Origin: Flavobacteriales bacterium
GTDB lineage: Bacteria; Bacteroidota; Bacteroidia; Flavobacteriales_F; PHOS-HE28
Assembly (NCBI GenBank): GCA_030584065.1
Contig: CP129489.1
Coordinates: 1,965,497-2,029,496 of the forward strand
Reading direction: 5' to 3'
Length of the DNA stretch: 64,000 bases
Shown piece after piece: positions 61,431-64,000 of the stretch (position 1 is its first letter; each line of letters starts with the position of its first letter). The position numbers and the translations under genes were made by a program. The notes under the pieces are model-generated. The model was not told the DNA's origin. It was given only the letters and a program-made list of their open reading frames with translations, and made no database searches.

Positions 61431-64000
61431 TGCGCGCGCACCGGCAGATAGCAGGATCGCTGGCCGCGCTGATCGCCATGCACGCCGCGGCCCAGATGCC
61501 CTATCCCGAACTGACCATCCAGGATGCGGCGTGGACCGATGGCACGCACCAGTACGCGGTCTCCAACCGCATCCTCTCGCCCGGCGCGCCCCACCTGCCC
61601 GTTGACATCTCGGGCACCGCCGACGCCGAGTTCGTCTCCGCGGCATCGGTGCGCCTGCGGCCCGGCTTCCACGCCGGCGGATTCGCGGTGAACCAGGGGC
61701 GCTTCAGGGCGCGCATCGATGAAGGACTCGGCCAGCCCGCCGACCTGGTCATCATCAGCCCGGCACCCGATGGCAGCAGCCCCTATGGCAGCATCGAGGA
61801 CAACGTGGTGCATGTGCACAAATGGGAGAAGGTGGAGCTGGGCTTGCGGCTGCCGGCCATCTATCAGGCGGCGATCGACAGCTTCTTCCACCACTACTAT
61901 CCCCATCCGAATGATCCCTACCTCAGCGCCCCCGGCAACACGGACCCCGTACACGACCTCAATCCCTACGCGGACGACTCGCTGCAGCTGGTGATGACCC
62001 TTACGCGGCCCGATGGGTCGAGCACCATGCGCTGGGGCTTCTTCACGCGCGAGGCCACCTGGGACTCCACCGTATCCGACCCCGACATGGCCTGGCTGAT
62101 CGAGGGCACCGGCAGCCCGCTCCAACCTTACGCCGTGCGTTTCCGCTTCGCGCCGGACCAGGAAGGCGCATGGAGCTTCAGGATCTCCGCGAAGGCACCG
62201 CTTACCTCCGATGCCCAGGGGGCGACGCTCCCCGAACTGCTCCACACGGGCTTCGGCCTGCAGTGCATGCCACCGCTGGCCGACAACAACGGCTACTTGC
62301 AGGTGAATGCCGCCAACCGCCGCCACCTGCAATTCCAAGGCGATCCGGCGCTGCAGGGCGACGAGACACCCTTCTTCGGCCTGGGCACCAACATGGCCAA
62401 CATCAACCACGGCAGCTTCGGGGCAGGCGTCGTCCCGCCGGGCGTCACCTACATCAAGCGCGACCACCGCAACTTCCAGGAGACCATGGAGCGCCTGCAT
62501 GCCGTGGGTGGCAATTACCTGCGCATGTACCTCCTGGAGAAGATCTTCTCGCCCGAATACGTGAACCTCGGGGTCTACGACCAGTACCGGTCGCAGCCGG
62601 CCTGCGCCAATGGCAATGCGCCCTCCTTCCGGGGCAACTGCCAGTACCAGTGCTGGGCCTTCGACCAGATGATCGACTGCGCCCGCGCCAACAACATCTA
62701 CCTGCAGGTCTGCGTGGATGCCTACCCGCCGGGGATCAACTTCGAGAGCCTCGGCTGGGGCGCCAACGCCTACTGGCTCGCCTTCATCGAGCCCAACCCC
62801 CTGCCGCCGCCCCAGCGCTTCAACATGCGGAAGTTCTTCTACACCTACGGCGAGGGCCACCCCGACCGCTACACCAAGGGCGTGTTCTATTACTGGAAGC
62901 GCAAGTACAAGTACATGATGAGCCGCTGGGGCTGGTCGGTGAACATCGCCGCCCTCGAACCCTTCAACGAGATCGACCAGCTCCTCACCTACCGCACGGA
63001 CACCATCGACGGCAACTGCAACGAGAACGACGGCGCCTGGGCCGCCGATGCGCAGCTGCCCGATACCATCAGCGCATGGTTCGGCGACATGGCCCGCTTC
63101 GTGCGCGGCACGCAGGACCCTGAGCACCCCGCCCGATCGCCCTTGGGCGAGAACAAGCTCTTCCTGGCCAGCTATGCCATGAACGACCCCGGCATGCCGG
63201 CCGCCGAGAGCTTCTATGCGCCCCTCACCAACCCCGAGGTGGACCTCATCGATGCGCACCTGGGCCTGTACCCCGACCTCCAGGCGGAGCGCGACCTGAC
63301 CGACGAACGCATCCACCAAGGCATCCGGAATGCCACAGCCTTCTGGAACCGCTTCCCCGCAGCGCAGTCCGACTGGCAGGAACGCAAGCCCTTCAACCAG
63401 GGCGAGTACAACCACTACACGCAGTTCACCATCCCGAATCCCAACTTCCCGAACCTGGTGCTCTGGCGCAACGATGTGGAGAAGATCTTCCACAACTACG
63501 ACGTCTCCTTCCACAACGAGCTATGGAGCAGCGCCTTCAGCGGCAAGTTCGCCGCAGGAACCACCTGGCACTGGGAGCGGGTATTCTGGTGGGAGGATGC
63601 GATGCCCCTCCCACCAGAGGATGACCTGAACAATGAACAAATTGGACTATTCACAAATCATTACCCTGGCACCAATAATTTGGATTTAGGCTTAGGTATT
63701 CCAATCCCAATCGCCAATCGTCCAATTCATCACCATTTTCAAGCAATTGCGGATTTCTTGAACCGCCCAAGTATACAAGATCTCGGAATATTCTCTGGCG
63801 CTTTCACCCCGAACGAGTTCTTTGATGACGATGATTCGGACGGTATCAACCCCTTGGAGGCGTACTACCTAAGGAGCGACCAGAGCACCGCTATTGGCTG
63901 GGTGCATAACCGCAACGCCTCGGTGGCCAAGAGCTTCTATGTGATGAGCGGGGCGGGCAATGAGAACTTCCTGGGGTGCACCGCCCCTGATTCAGCAAGC
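61430..64000 (+). CDS. Large secreted protein with glycosidase-like TIM-barrel domain, 3' end cut
   Basis: 857 codons to the window edge with no stop. Signal peptide ends near AAQMP. An N-terminal beta-sandwich (ELTIQDAAWTDGTHQY, LRPGFHAGGF) precedes a TIM-barrel-like region of GH clan A type: FFGLGTNMANIN, GNYLRMYLLE, CARANNIYLQVCVDAY, ALEPFNEIDQ carrying the probable acid Glu, and KPFNQGEYNHY carrying the probable nucleophile Glu. The substrate is unknown; a sorting domain may lie outside. Bases 63618-63840 are much more AT-rich than the rest, but the frame stays open. Start overlaps the upstream stop (TGATG). Confidence 0.8.
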   Translation, partial: MRAHRQIAGSLAALIAMHAAAQMPYPELTIQDAAWTDGTHQYAVSNRILSPGAPHLPVDISGTADAEFVSAASVRLRPGFHAGGFAVNQGRFRARIDEGLGQPADLVIISPAPDGSSPYGSIEDNVVHVHKWEKVELGLRLPAIYQAAIDSFFHHYYPHPNDPYLSAPGNTDPVHDLNPYADDSLQLVMTLTRPDGSSTMRWGFFTREATWDSTVSDPDMAWLIEGTGSPLQPYAVRFRFAPDQEGAWSFRISAKAPLTSDAQGATLPELLHTGFGLQCMPPLADNNGYLQVNAANRRHLQFQGDPALQGDETPFFGLGTNMANINHGSFGAGVVPPGVTYIKRDHRNFQETMERLHAVGGNYLRMYLLEKIFSPEYVNLGVYDQYRSQPACANGNAPSFRGNCQYQCWAFDQMIDCARANNIYLQVCVDAYPPGINFESLGWGANAYWLAFIEPNPLPPPQRFNMRKFFYTYGEGHPDRYTKGVFYYWKRKYKYMMSRWGWSVNIAALEPFNEIDQLLTYRTDTIDGNCNENDGAWAADAQLPDTISAWFGDMARFVRGTQDPEHPARSPLGENKLFLASYAMNDPGMPAAESFYAPLTNPEVDLIDAHLGLYPDLQAERDLTDERIHQGIRNATAFWNRFPAAQSDWQERKPFNQGEYNHYTQFTIPNPNFPNLVLWRNDVEKIFHNYDVSFHNELWSSAFSGKFAAGTTWHWERVFWWEDAMPLPPEDDLNNEQIGLFTNHYPGTNNLDLGLGIPIPIANRPIHHHFQAIADFLNRPSIQDLGIFSGAFTPNEFFDDDDSDGINPLEAYYLRSDQSTAIGWVHNRNASVAKSFYVMSGAGNENFLGCTAPDSAS

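Noticed and set aside
63618..63840. Frameshift or gene end at the low-GC patch
   Set aside because: Reading codon by codon shows the same frame stays open through the patch to the window end.

Overview
The window is GC-rich, densely coded chromosomal DNA from a Bacteroidota bacterium, probably a high-GC lineage near Flavobacteriales. Lineage evidence: several secreted proteins end in type IX secretion (T9SS) sorting domains; one carries SprB-type repeats; typical families are present (DUF2490, DUF1599, SMUG2-like glycosylase, EF-G paralogue); and many starts are preceded within 5-30 nt by TACCTTTG/TACCTTCG-like boxes, close to the Bacteroidota sigma -7 element TAnnTTTG, with few Shine-Dalgarno sequences. 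No species name can be given from sequence alone.

Layout. 1-0.9 kb: 3' part of an IS3-family transposase next to a rhodanese remnant. 1-10 kb: a leftward type I restriction-modification island in the order hsdM, hsdS, two linked unknown genes, a GIY-YIG/DUF4357 gene, a REP-type (Y1, HUH) transposase, hsdR. Palindromic REP-like repeats lie between these genes and also in frame inside hsdR, hsdM and the transposase. 10-13 kb: non-coding repeats, namely a 22-unit array of a 22-bp repeat, two identical 14-16 bp palindromes, a small FN3 gene, and a 229-bp tandem array of elements with 13-bp inverted ends. 13-18 kb: membrane proteins (including MFS and DUF202), a lipoprotein, and the end of a leftward operon dabA-dabB-queD-TSUP-ppa. 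18-28 kb: the inorganic carbon pump DabAB, an OmpR/histidine kinase pair, a SulP transporter and a DUF2490 protein. 28-33 kb: persulfide-dioxygenase-like MBL/rhodanese protein, Cys/His-rich secreted protein, DUF1599, folP. 33-37 kb: two class III nucleotide cyclases, a propeller-like protein and a divergent Crp/Fnr regulator. 38-40 kb: tRNA-Thr(CGT) and a cobalamin riboswitch reading into a T9SS-sorted protein. 41-53 kb: EF-G-like GTPase, beta-propeller T9SS protein, hydrolase, M1 peptidase, YugP-type peptidase, HerA-like ATPase, DoxX, TPR. 53-60 kb: SMUG2-like glycosylase, amidohydrolase, acyl-CoA synthetase, SCO1-like protein, PhyH dioxygenase. 60-64 kb: an SprB-repeat surface protein translationally coupled to a large glycosidase-like secreted protein that runs off the window.

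How it works together. The restriction island is accessory DNA marked by mobile and repeat elements. The rest looks like ordinary chromosome: carbon and anion uptake (DabAB, SulP, TSUP), cyclic-nucleotide signalling, corrinoid-responsive surface export, and envelope proteins. The least ordinary features are the protein-coding REP palindromes, the two tandem arrays beside the restriction island, the riboswitch-controlled T9SS protein, and a low-GC patch inside the last gene.
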